DNA of 26,705 nucleotides, from NCBI GenBank assembly GCA_017457555.1, contig JAFTHG010000197.1, positions 1-26,705 of the forward strand, in the 5' to 3' direction. The notes under the pieces are model-generated. The model saw only the letters and a list, made by a program, of their open reading frames with translations. It was not told the origin of the DNA and searched no databases. This document shows positions 14,232 to 21,708 of this stretch, piece by piece; positions within the stretch are counted from its first letter, which is position 1; every line of letters starts with the position of its first letter. This stretch comes from Kiritimatiellia bacterium. GTDB taxonomy: Bacteria; Verrucomicrobiota; Kiritimatiellia; RFP12; DVOR01. The position numbers and the translations under genes are program-made.

Positions 14232-16313
14232 GTGAGATGTTTCAGTAGTTTTTGCAGTGTTTTGGTGTGGGTGTTGTGTTGGGGGGCTTTGGTGATGGGG
14301 GCGCCGTGTGAGGGTGGTGTGGCGCCGGATTTTACGGTGGGGCGGGCTATTTTTGAGGCTACGGCCCGAGGTGTGATTGAACGTTTTTCGCCGGAGGCGG
14401 CACAATCGGTGCGGCTGGTGTGTGATGTGTCAATGGCGCCGGGGCGTTTTGAGGCAACGGTTGATGCCGGGCTGCTGGTGGTGCGTGGGGCAACCGGGGT
14501 GGATCTTTGCCGTGGGGTTTATACTAATGTGCGCCAAAATGGGCGCGGAATCAAGAGTTGGAGTGGTAAACGATTTGCCGCAGGTGCGTGGCAGTCGGGT
14601 GAGGTGGTGTCGGGGGCGACGCCGTTTCCGTGGCGTTATTTCTTCAATGCGGTGACGTTTGGGTATAGCACGGCGTTTTGGGATTGGACACGCTGGGAGG
14701 AGGAGCTTGACTTGTTGGCGTTGTGGGGGATTAATTTTCCGCTTGCCTTGACGGGGCAGGAGGCCGTGATGGCGCAGGTTTACCGCTCGATGGGGCTTTC
14801 TGAGGCGGAGATTGCGGCTTCTTTTTGCGGTCCGGCCCACTTGCCGTGGTTGCGGATGGGAAATATTGAGGGGATTGATGCCCCTTTGCCGGCGGCGTGG
14901 CATGATGGTCAAATCGCGCTGCAACGGCAGATTTTGCAGCGGATGCGTGCTTTGGGAATGGAGCCGATCTGCCCGGGATTTGCCGGTGTGGTGTCGGAAG
15001 CGTTTGTAAAGCACTACCCAGAGGCGAAGGTTATGCGGTTGGACTGGGGTGGTCAAAAACGGTTTAATACGATTTTGTTGCATCCTTCCGACCCTCTCTT
15101 CAAGCAGATGATGCAGCGGTATGTGCAGGTATGGGAGGCGACTTTCGGCCCGGCGCGGTATTGGTTGATTGATTTGTTTAACGAGATGCCGGTGCCTCCG
15201 GATTTGGATGTGGCGGCTTTGGCATCAGATGTCTATGGCGCCCTGACGGAAGCGGATGCGGATGCTGTGTGGGTTATGCAAGGCTGGATGTTTGGTTATC
15301 AACGTCATCTGTGGCATGCCGGGCGCGTGCGTGAGCTGTTATCACGCTTGCCGGCAGAGGGGATGGTCGTGCTTGATTTGGCAGCGGATTATACACATCT
15401 CTTATGGAAACAACCCTCAACGCACGCGTATTACGATGGTTTTTACGGTAAGGCGTGGGTGAACAGTTATATCCCCAATATGGGCGGGAAGACGGGTTAT
15501 ACAGGTGTGCTTGAGTTTTATGCTGCGCATGTGCGGACGCTTCTGGCGGCACCGCCACACCAGCGGCCCAAGGGATTTGGTGTCGCACCGGAGGGGCTGG
15601 AGAATAACGAGGTGGTCTATGAATTGCTTGCCGATGCGGCATGGCATCCGGAGGGGATTGACCTTTTGCCATGGCTGCGGCAGTATACGCGCTGCCGTTA
15701 TGGCAGTTATCCTCAGGCGATGGATGGGTATTGGAATGCACTGCTCGCAGGACCATATGGTGCCTTTACGGATCATCCGCGCTTTGCCTGGCAAGGGCGC
15801 AGTGGGCGTGTGCGGACAACGATTCATACGCAACAGACCGAACGCGCCCTCCGGGCGTTGGTGGCATGTGCGCCGGAACTGCGGTCAAATGCACTCTATG
15901 AAGCTGATGTACGCGAACTCGGTGCAATCGTTTTGGGCGCACAGCAACCAACGCCTGATTTTGAGTGGATGGATGCACTTCTGGAGGGGCATCCTACGCA
16001 TCGTTTGAGTCGGTGGCTTGATTTTGCAACGCATATTCCCGGTGCGACCCCGGAGCAACAGGCCTATTACGAACGGAGCGCGCGCCGTTTGATTACTACG
16101 TGGGGACCTGGAGTTGAAGACTATTCTGCGCGATTATGGAGTGGACTCATCCGGGATTATTATGCGCCCCGGTATCGATTGGAGCGTGCCGGAGCTGCGA
16201 TAGAAGCGCTGGAGACATTTGAAACAACGTGGGTTGAAAAGAAATGGGGCGTTTCAGTAGCACCAGACGCCACCGCCGCCTTGGAGCGCCTTTTTCAGGC
16301 CTATCAGAAGTGA
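14232..16313 (+). CDS. secreted alpha-N-acetylglucosaminidase, GH89 (NAGLU-like)
   Basis: Glycoside hydrolase that removes terminal alpha-linked GlcNAc. Human NAGLU acts on heparan sulfate, and bacterial members also act on alpha-GlcNAc-capped mucin glycans. It has 693 residues with an N-terminal signal (about 1-23, ending VMGA) and no extra binding module. The N-terminal alpha/beta domain is followed by the barrel (PWRYFFNAVTFGYSTAFWDW, then ALWGINFPLALTGQEA). By alignment from memory with NAGLU E316/E446, the acid/base is E318 (DLFNEMPVPP) and the nucleophile E454 (VAPEGLENNEVVYEL). Translation starts at GTG, nine bases after GAAAGG. Its coding strand is notably rich in G and T. Downstream amino-sugar genes support a role in GlcNAc supply. 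Confidence 0.94.
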   Translation: MRCFSSFCSVLVWVLCWGALVMGAPCEGGVAPDFTVGRAIFEATARGVIERFSPEAAQSVRLVCDVSMAPGRFEATVDAGLLVVRGATGVDLCRGVYTNVRQNGRGIKSWSGKRFAAGAWQSGEVVSGATPFPWRYFFNAVTFGYSTAFWDWTRWEEELDLLALWGINFPLALTGQEAVMAQVYRSMGLSEAEIAASFCGPAHLPWLRMGNIEGIDAPLPAAWHDGQIALQRQILQRMRALGMEPICPGFAGVVSEAFVKHYPEAKVMRLDWGGQKRFNTILLHPSDPLFKQMMQRYVQVWEATFGPARYWLIDLFNEMPVPPDLDVAALASDVYGALTEADADAVWVMQGWMFGYQRHLWHAGRVRELLSRLPAEGMVVLDLAADYTHLLWKQPSTHAYYDGFYGKAWVNSYIPNMGGKTGYTGVLEFYAAHVRTLLAAPPHQRPKGFGVAPEGLENNEVVYELLADAAWHPEGIDLLPWLRQYTRCRYGSYPQAMDGYWNALLAGPYGAFTDHPRFAWQGRSGRVRTTIHTQQTERALRALVACAPELRSNALYEADVRELGAIVLGAQQPTPDFEWMDALLEGHPTHRLSRWLDFATHIPGATPEQQAYYERSARRLITTWGPGVEDYSARLWSGLIRDYYAPRYRLERAGAAIEALETFETTWVEKKWGVSVAPDATAALERLFQAYQK

Positions 16314-16510
16314 GGTCTCCCCATAAGAAGGACAAAATAAAAGGCGAGCAGTGCGGGATGTCAGAGGTAGTGTAAGGGGGCCTTTTCTCTAAAAGGAGGC
16401 AGATTTAGAGCCGATTATCGCGCAGGGCAGTGAGAGCAGGGGGCGTGCGTTCTTAAGTATGCATACAAACCGAGCGGTCAGTAAAATGATAAAAAGGTGT
16501 TGTGTTGCGC

Positions 16511-16516
16511 TATAAT
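16511..16516 (+). promoter_or_regulatory. -10 box before the His/Pro-rich gene
   Basis: TATAAT at 16511-16516 is a perfect -10, placed 25 bases before the start codon. No clear -35 is seen 17 bases upstream. With the following GGAGGT ribosome site, this supports a separate promoter for the gene at 16542. Confidence 0.5.
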
Positions 16517-16541
16517 GGTGCCAAAAGATTGGAGGTAACAC

Positions 16542-16997
16542 ATGAACAAACTGACAGTATGCGCTGTTCTTATTGTTTCGGTGGCCGCATCCGCACTGGC
16601 GCGCCCCGAACCCCGTCACCATCGTCCGGAACCGAAGCGTCCGCCGATGCATCGTCCTGCGCCTCGTCCGCAGCATAAGCCGCCGAAAGCGCACTGGGGC
16701 GTGAATATCACACCATGGGGAAGTTCGTTCTCTGTGAGTCATCGCGTGGGCCGGAGTGGTAACATCTCATGGACACTTCCGCTGACACCGGCACCCGTTA
16801 TCCGGGAGGAAAAGGTCGTCGTGGTGCAGCAATCGGTGATTGTGAAGCAGAACTGTGCTTCCAATGGTGTGGAGCTGAACCCGATCTACGCGAATCCGTC
16901 CCGGACGTGGGTCGAAGGTTATTGGAAGGTGACGCGCTCGCCGGATGGACGTGAAACGAATCGCGTCTGGGTACCGGGACACTGGGAAGAAGGCTGA
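16542..16997 (+). CDS. small secreted His/Pro-rich protein of unknown function
   Basis: A 151-residue protein. It has a signal peptide (MNKLTVCAVLIVSVAASALA, likely cut before RPEP) and a strong ribosome site (GGAGGT, five bases before ATG). A basic stretch rich in His, Pro and Arg follows (about residues 21-50). The middle has beta-like segments (WGVNITPWGSSFSVSHRVG). The C-terminus EGYWKVTRSPDGRETNRVWV plus PGHWEE resembles the YxW...WVPGHW repeats found in many small periplasmic or surface proteins of unknown role. The His-rich part could bind metal; that is only inference. It has its own -10 box and terminator, so it is probably a single-gene unit. Confidence 0.85.
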   Translation: MNKLTVCAVLIVSVAASALARPEPRHHRPEPKRPPMHRPAPRPQHKPPKAHWGVNITPWGSSFSVSHRVGRSGNISWTLPLTPAPVIREEKVVVVQQSVIVKQNCASNGVELNPIYANPSRTWVEGYWKVTRSPDGRETNRVWVPGHWEEG

Positions 16998-17025
16998 ACC
17001 GTTTTCAGTCAGCTCTTCGCCTTGG

Positions 17026-17060
17026 CGTGGCAGGACAGACGTCCTGCCACGTTTGTTTTA
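17026..17060 (+). terminator. intrinsic terminator after the His/Pro-rich gene
   Basis: CGTGGCAGGAC (17026-17036) pairs perfectly with GTCCTGCCACG (17041-17051), loop AGAC, followed by TTTGTTTTA. Confidence 0.92.
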
Positions 17061-17216
17061 TAGAAGGATTTTGAGGTAAAAGGAGCCCCACAATGCGTGG
17101 ATGTGAACAAAGGCTTGGTTATTTGAGGGCGGTATTGCGATGGGCTATATGCCTCGCAATGTGTAAGTATGGGCTTATTCAATGAAATGTATGGGGAGGA
17201 GGGTGCGGTGAGATGA

Positions 17217-17252
17217 TAAAAAGAACGGCGGCTTGCTGATGCAAACCGCCGT
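17217..17252 (-). terminator. intrinsic terminator after nagB
   Basis: On the minus strand ACGGCGGTTTGC pairs with GCAAGCCGCCGT (12 pairs, one G-U), loop ATCA, then TCTTTTTATC. It lies about 20 bases after the nagB stop. Confidence 0.92.
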
Positions 17253-17273
17253 ATGTGAAGCTGAGAAGCAACA

Positions 17274-18059
17274 TTAGATGTTGGAAACACCCGTCTGGGA
17301 GAAGATGTACTTGTAGTAATCCTTCTGCTTGAGCTTGCCGGCTGCGTCTTCATCGCAGATCACAATGCAGTCGTTGTGGTACTGGAGTGCAGAGCAGGGG
17401 CACATCGCTGTGACGGGACCTTCCACGAGACCTGCGACAGCATCCTGCTTGCCAGCGCCAAAGGCCAACAGCACAACCTTCTTGGCATCCATGATGGAGC
17501 CGATACCCATCGTTACAGCCTGAGTGGGCACTTCTTCAATCTTACCTCCGAAGAAGAGGCGAGCATTGTCCTGAATGGTCTGCTGCGTGAGCACCTGCGA
17601 GTGGGTACGGCAAGCGAGCGAGCAGCCGGGTTCGTTGAAGGCGATGTGGCCATCCGAACCAATGCCGAGGAGCTGGATATCAATGCCGCCGGCAGCGGTG
17701 ATGGCATCTTCGTAAGCCTGGCAGGAAGCGGCGATATCGGTGGCGAGACCGTCAGGGACATTCGTCTTGGCCTGATCGATGTCGATGTGATCAAAGAGCT
17801 GAGTCTTCATGAAGTAGTGGTAGCTCTGATCGTGCTCAGGAGCCAGACCGAGATACTCGTCAAGGTTGAAGCTCTGGCATTCCTTGAAGGAAACTTCGCC
17901 AGCCTTGTAAGCTTCGGCGAGGAGTTTGTACATTTTCACCGGGGTGGAACCGGTAGCCAGACCGAGGACAGTCTTCGGATTGCTCTTCACCTGATTGATA
18001 AAGATTTCAGCGGCGAGCTTGCTGCCTTCTTCGGCATTCTGAACGATAGCAACTTTCAT
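17274..18059 (-). CDS. nagB: glucosamine-6-phosphate deaminase
   Basis: Cytoplasmic enzyme converting glucosamine-6-phosphate to fructose-6-phosphate and ammonia, the last committed step of amino-sugar catabolism. It has 261 residues, close to E. coli NagB (266). Motifs seen are the phosphate-binding LGLATGSTP (32-40), the catalytic aspartate D67 in FNLDEYLGL, and GIGSDGHIAFNEPG with D136, H138 and E143. These correspond to E. coli D72, D141, H143 and E148. The ribosome site AAAGGAT lies eight bases before ATG. It starts 28 bp after the stop of a NahK-like kinase on the same strand and ends at a strong terminator, so the two are probably co-transcribed. Confidence 0.97.
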   Translation of the reverse strand: MKVAIVQNAEEGSKLAAEIFINQVKSNPKTVLGLATGSTPVKMYKLLAEAYKAGEVSFKECQSFNLDEYLGLAPEHDQSYHYFMKTQLFDHIDIDQAKTNVPDGLATDIAASCQAYEDAITAAGGIDIQLLGIGSDGHIAFNEPGCSLACRTHSQVLTQQTIQDNARLFFGGKIEEVPTQAVTMGIGSIMDAKKVVLLAFGAGKQDAVAGLVEGPVTAMCPCSALQYHNDCIVICDEDAAGKLKQKDYYKYIFSQTGVSNI

Positions 18060-18087
18060 GTTTGTTTATCCTTTCTGAAAAATAAGA

Positions 18088-19197
18088 TTAGTTGTGTCCG
18101 GTCGCCTTTGCACAACGTTGGACAATGGCGTGCATTTCTTCCCGATACGTTTCGATACGTTCAACGAGTTTGAACTGCGTGCGGCAACGGTCGAGATTTT
18201 GTTTGGGATAGTGGGTTTTGAAGTAGGTGTCACCCTGGAGATAGTCGGTGAGGAAGCGGATGCCAATCATAAAGGGCAGCAACCACGCCGAGAAGGTGAG
18301 TTCCTGAATTTCAGCCTGTGTGAGGAACCGAGCAGTATCAAGATAACCCGAAACGGCAGCTTCGAACATCTTGATATCAAATTGTACACTTTCGGTATCC
18401 GGTTCCGACTCATCGGCGGTGTTACAGGTTGTGCGGCACATATCACCGAAGTCATAGAGTGCCAGCCCCGGCATAATCGTATCCAGATCAACCACCGCCA
18501 CGCACTTCTTGGACGTGGGATCAAAGAGGGCATTATTGATCTTGGTGTCGTTGTGTGTGATTCGTTCCGGGATTTGACCGCGAAGGTAGCGGTTTAAGAG
18601 GTGGGCCACCAGATGACGACGGCTCCGGACAAATTCCATCTCTGGCATCACGTCGTTTAAGCGATTACGCAAATCCAGAAAAGCGGCTTCTTCCAGAGTG
18701 GCATAGCGCATTGGTGTACAATGGAAGTAGGGGATGGTTTCATAGAGGCGTGGAGCCGGTAAATCCGCCATCATATTCTGGAACTGGGCAAAACCGCGCG
18801 CGGCTTCATAGACGACATTGGGGTCACGCACGTTATCGTAACTCTCCACATTGTCAATGAATTCATAGACGCGCCACCACTTGCCTGCAAAGGTTCGCAC
18901 GCAGTTGCGCCCTTCCTTGGTGTGAATCAGTTTGAGTACCTTCACATCAGGGAATTGCTCCACCTTACTGTTCAAGTGAGCAAGGGTGCGCTCAATATTA
19001 TCCATCACCTGTTGTGGTTGACGGAAAACGGCGTGATTGATGCGCTGTAAGGTGTAACGGAATGTTTCGCCACCTGGGGTTTCGGTCTTTACGCGTATGG
19101 TGTCATTGATATGGCCGCTTCCGAATGGTTCAGCCTTAACCACTTTCCCCTGAAACGCAAACGACTCAAGAATTTCTTCAATGGTATTTTGATTCAT
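18088..19197 (-). CDS. NahK-like N-acetylhexosamine kinase, copy 1
   Basis: APH-fold sugar kinase of 369 residues. It resembles bifidobacterial NahK, which phosphorylates GlcNAc and GalNAc at C1. Near the N-terminus is PFGSGHINDT (24-33), a nucleotide-binding loop. Catalytic motifs are HNDTKINN (215-222, base D217) and VVDLDT (235-240, metal ligands). GLALYDFGDMCRT follows. These fit NahK better than aminoglycoside kinases, and the genomic context (GH89, nagB) supports an amino-sugar substrate; other sugars are possible. AAAGGAT lies 11 bases before ATG. A terminator separates it from its paralogue upstream, and nagB follows 28 bp on. Confidence 0.85.
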   Translation of the reverse strand: MNQNTIEEILESFAFQGKVVKAEPFGSGHINDTIRVKTETPGGETFRYTLQRINHAVFRQPQQVMDNIERTLAHLNSKVEQFPDVKVLKLIHTKEGRNCVRTFAGKWWRVYEFIDNVESYDNVRDPNVVYEAARGFAQFQNMMADLPAPRLYETIPYFHCTPMRYATLEEAAFLDLRNRLNDVMPEMEFVRSRRHLVAHLLNRYLRGQIPERITHNDTKINNALFDPTSKKCVAVVDLDTIMPGLALYDFGDMCRTTCNTADESEPDTESVQFDIKMFEAAVSGYLDTARFLTQAEIQELTFSAWLLPFMIGIRFLTDYLQGDTYFKTHYPKQNLDRCRTQFKLVERIETYREEMHAIVQRCAKATGHN

Positions 19198-19238
19198 GTG
19201 TTGTCAGCATCCTTTCTGAAACAACCTGAATGACGAAA

Positions 19239-19278
19239 CAAAAAACGGCCGAATACTGTTCAAGCAGCATTCGGCCGT
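19239..19278 (-). terminator. intrinsic terminator between the two NahK-like genes
   Basis: On the minus strand ACGGCCGAATGCTG pairs with CAGTATTCGGCCGT (14 pairs, one G-U), loop CTTGAA, then TTTTTTGTTTC. It would end the upstream kinase transcript, so the downstream kinase-nagB pair needs read-through or another promoter. Confidence 0.92.
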
Positions 19279-19285
19279 ATTGTGA

Positions 19286-20413
19286 TTAGGCTTCTGCGAG
19301 AGCCTTCTGGATGATAGCTTCCATAGTTTCTGCCTGCTCTTCCATGCTCTTTACCATCTTGAGCTGGGTGCGGCAACGGTCCACGTTGTGTCCGGGGCGC
19401 TTAATGTGGAAGTAGGTGTCGCCCTGGAGATAGTCGGTAAGGAAGCGGATACCGATTGTCATCGTGATGAGCTGTGCGGAGAATGCAAGTTCTTCCTTTT
19501 CGCCTTGTGTGAGGAACTTCGCACCACGGCAGTAGCCCTTTGCGATCGCCTCAAACATATCCATGCGCGAGAAGACCTTGGAGAGATCCTGTTCGTCCTC
19601 TGCGGCATTGGCGGTGGAGGTGCGGCACATGTCACCGAAGTCGTAAAGCGCCAGACCGGGCATTACGGTATCCAAGTCAATGACACAAATGCCCTTGCCG
19701 GTGGCATCATCAAGCATGACATTGTTGAGCTTAGTATCGTTGTGCGTGATACGTTCAGGAATTTCGCCTTTTGCACAACGTTCTAACAGGCGACCGAAGG
19801 TATTTGCACGGGCGGTGACGAATTCAATTTCATCCTTCACGTCCTTGGCGCGGTTGAAGGCATCCTTTTCAATGGCTGCGGTCAACGTTTCATAGCGCTT
19901 CACCGTGTTGTGGAAGTTGGGGATGGTTTCGTGCAAACGCGGTTCAGTCAGGTCGGCAACCATGTTCTGGAAGTCTGCGAATGCTTCACCGACCAATTCT
20001 GCCTGAGCGGTGCTCTGGATCTGATCGTAAGTCTTTGCGCCTTCCACGAAGACATACATACGCCACCAGTTACCTTCGGTATCGTGGTGAACAGGCTCGC
20101 CATCATGTGTCAGAATCAGCGTTAAGGTGCGCCGGGAGATGTCGGTCACGCCCTGAGCGCGTAATTTACCGGCGATGTGGCGGGTTACGCGCAGAATGTT
20201 CTGCTGCACGTTGGCCGGCTGAGTGAAGACATGATGGTTGATGCGCTGCAACAAATAGTGCATCGGTGCGCCACCCACAGAATAGGTCAGCTGATAGGTG
20301 TCATTGATGTGACCGCTACCATAAGGGCATCCGCTGACAAAATCACCATAAACCTGGAATGTGGACGCAATTGCTTTCAACTCCTGCTGAGTTGCTTTAC
20401 CGAGCTCTGCCAT
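19286..20413 (-). CDS. NahK-like N-acetylhexosamine kinase, copy 2
   Basis: A paralogue of the next gene, 375 residues, with the same motif order: YGSGHINDTY (31-40), RITHNDTKLNN (221-231, base D226), VIDLDT (244-249), GLALYDFGDMCRT. TIGIRFLTDYLQGDTYFHIK near the C-terminus matches the copy-1 block almost word for word. The divergence suggests an old duplication, perhaps with split specificity (for example GlcNAc and GalNAc); that is inference. The ribosome site GAAAGGG lies eight bases before ATG. A possible promoter (TTTGCT, 17 bases, TAAAGT) lies about 60 bases upstream. It ends at a strong terminator. Confidence 0.85.
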   Translation of the reverse strand: MAELGKATQQELKAIASTFQVYGDFVSGCPYGSGHINDTYQLTYSVGGAPMHYLLQRINHHVFTQPANVQQNILRVTRHIAGKLRAQGVTDISRRTLTLILTHDGEPVHHDTEGNWWRMYVFVEGAKTYDQIQSTAQAELVGEAFADFQNMVADLTEPRLHETIPNFHNTVKRYETLTAAIEKDAFNRAKDVKDEIEFVTARANTFGRLLERCAKGEIPERITHNDTKLNNVMLDDATGKGICVIDLDTVMPGLALYDFGDMCRTSTANAAEDEQDLSKVFSRMDMFEAIAKGYCRGAKFLTQGEKEELAFSAQLITMTIGIRFLTDYLQGDTYFHIKRPGHNVDRCRTQLKMVKSMEEQAETMEAIIQKALAEA

Positions 20414-20558
20414 AATAAGTCCCTTTCATGAATTACAGCTAATGACAATAGCATTACTTTACCACACCTGCGCCAAAAAGCAAAGTATCAAATCGCTTCA
20501 AAGAGCCGAAAAACGCTCTTTTCTGGCGTTTAACGCGTATAAACGGGGTGTATTGAAA

Positions 20559-20591
20559 TAAAAAAGCTGTTGAAGCGGTGCTTCAACAGCT
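20559..20591 (-). terminator. intrinsic terminator of rnpB
   Basis: On the minus strand AGCTGTTGAAGC pairs perfectly with GCTTCAACAGCT (12 pairs), loop ACC, followed by TTTTTAT. It lies nine bases beyond the closing helix of the RNase P RNA. Confidence 0.93.
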
Positions 20592-20599
20592 GAAGAGGT

Positions 20600-20972
20600 C
20601 ATTGCCGAGGCTATAAGCCGAGTTCTGTTCCCTTGCGGGCGTCAATCATTTAACTAAGCACCCAACCCGCGAATGTTTGCCCCCGAGGGGACAATGAAAG
20701 ATTACCTTTCGCGATGCGAGCAGCATCTCTTCGCCTATTTGGGCTTGCTCCGGGTGGGGTTTACCTTGACACAACACCTTTCGGTTGTTGCCGGTGAGCT
20801 CTTACCTCACCGTTTCACCCTTACCCCTTGCGGGGCGGTTTATTTCTGTGGCACGAGCCGTCACACGGTTTTACTCCGTGTCCGCCTGCCATTACAGCAG
20901 GCCACCCTGCTCTGTGGAGTCCGGACTTTCCTCCCACATACGCGATGTGAGCGATTGACCGCCTCGGCAATG
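20600..20972 (-). ncRNA. rnpB: RNase P RNA, bacterial type A
   Basis: Catalytic RNA that trims tRNA 5' ends. On the minus strand the 5' end has the conserved GAGGAAAGTCCGGACTCC and following ACAGAG. Near the 3' end is ACAGAACTCGGCTTATAG. The closing helix P1 is perfect: CATTGCCGAGGC (20961-20972) against GCCTCGGCAATG (20600-20611), fixing a length of about 373 nt. A terminator follows at once. The 5' end is only five bases after the stop of the zinc-ribbon gene, so the RNA is either processed from a shared transcript or has a promoter inside that gene. Confidence 0.97.
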
Positions 20973-20977
20973 AGAAA

Positions 20978-21688
20978 TTAATAGAGGATACGTCCGCAAC
21001 TGGGGCAGTAGATGAGCGTCCCAGAAGGGTTCTTCTCTTCTGCGATTAAGGCTTGCTTCACCGACACTGGCTGAGCCATATCACACCCTGAGCAAACGGA
21101 GGTGTCGCGGTTGAGTTCCACAATACAGGGCCAACGGGTCATGGTGACGCGGATATAGTAGTTCAACAACGTTGGCTCAATGGTTTCTGCAAGCGCATTG
21201 ACACGTTCCTGAACGCGGGTGATTTCTGCTTCCAGAGATTCTTTGCGGGCGTTTAAATCGTCTAAAATCTTCTGCACAGCGGCAGCTTCTTCTGCTTCAA
21301 AGGCTTGTGCAGCACTCAGGCGACGTTCGGTCGGTGTGAGATTCTGTGCGGCACGCGCAGCGCTGGCTTCTGCCTGAGCGGCATTTGCGCTTGCGGTTGT
21401 GTACTCTGCTTGAGCCGCATTCACAGACCGGGAACTGGACCAATAGGAAGCATTCTGTTCGGCCCGGCGCATTTTCTGGTGGGAGAGGGTGTAATCGTGT
21501 TGAAAACGCTTGTATTCATTTTCGGCTGCGATATTGGCGGCTTCAGCCTTTTTGACGGCTTCTTGTGCCATTGCTAAACGCTTTTTGGCGTCATTGCGGC
21601 GTGCCGGTAAAACCACCATACTTTCATGTTTCAAGGAGCGGAGAAGACGATCTTCTTCCTGTAATTTAAGCAGAGTTTCAATATCCAT
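20978..21688 (-). CDS. coiled-coil C4 zinc-ribbon protein (DUF164/CdsZ-like)
   Basis: A 236-residue protein. About 170 residues of long charged and alanine-rich helix, typical of coiled coil, start at DIETLLKLQEEDRLLRSLKH. A C-terminal zinc ribbon follows, with CSGC and CPSC pairs binding one zinc. The family has been linked to nucleic-acid or secretion roles in different bacteria, and its function is unsettled. I start at the ATG with AAAGGA five bases upstream, 20 bases after the hydG stop. An earlier ATG (21709) overlaps that stop and would add seven residues. rnpB begins five bases after its stop. Confidence 0.87.
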   Translation of the reverse strand: MDIETLLKLQEEDRLLRSLKHESMVVLPARRNDAKKRLAMAQEAVKKAEAANIAAENEYKRFQHDYTLSHQKMRRAEQNASYWSSSRSVNAAQAEYTTASANAAQAEASAARAAQNLTPTERRLSAAQAFEAEEAAAVQKILDDLNARKESLEAEITRVQERVNALAETIEPTLLNYYIRVTMTRWPCIVELNRDTSVCSGCDMAQPVSVKQALIAEEKNPSGTLIYCPSCGRILY

Positions 21689-21708
21689 AACGTTCCTTTG
21701 GTTATCCA

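Noticed and set aside
17376..18173. 265-codon + strand frame across nagB
   Set aside because: Antisense to NagB, whose catalytic motifs are all intact; no independent support.
20500..20521. AAAGAGC/GCTCTTT hairpin near 20500 as the rnpB terminator
   Set aside because: A far better stem with a T-run lies directly after rnpB at 20559-20591; this one is only 7 bp and further away.
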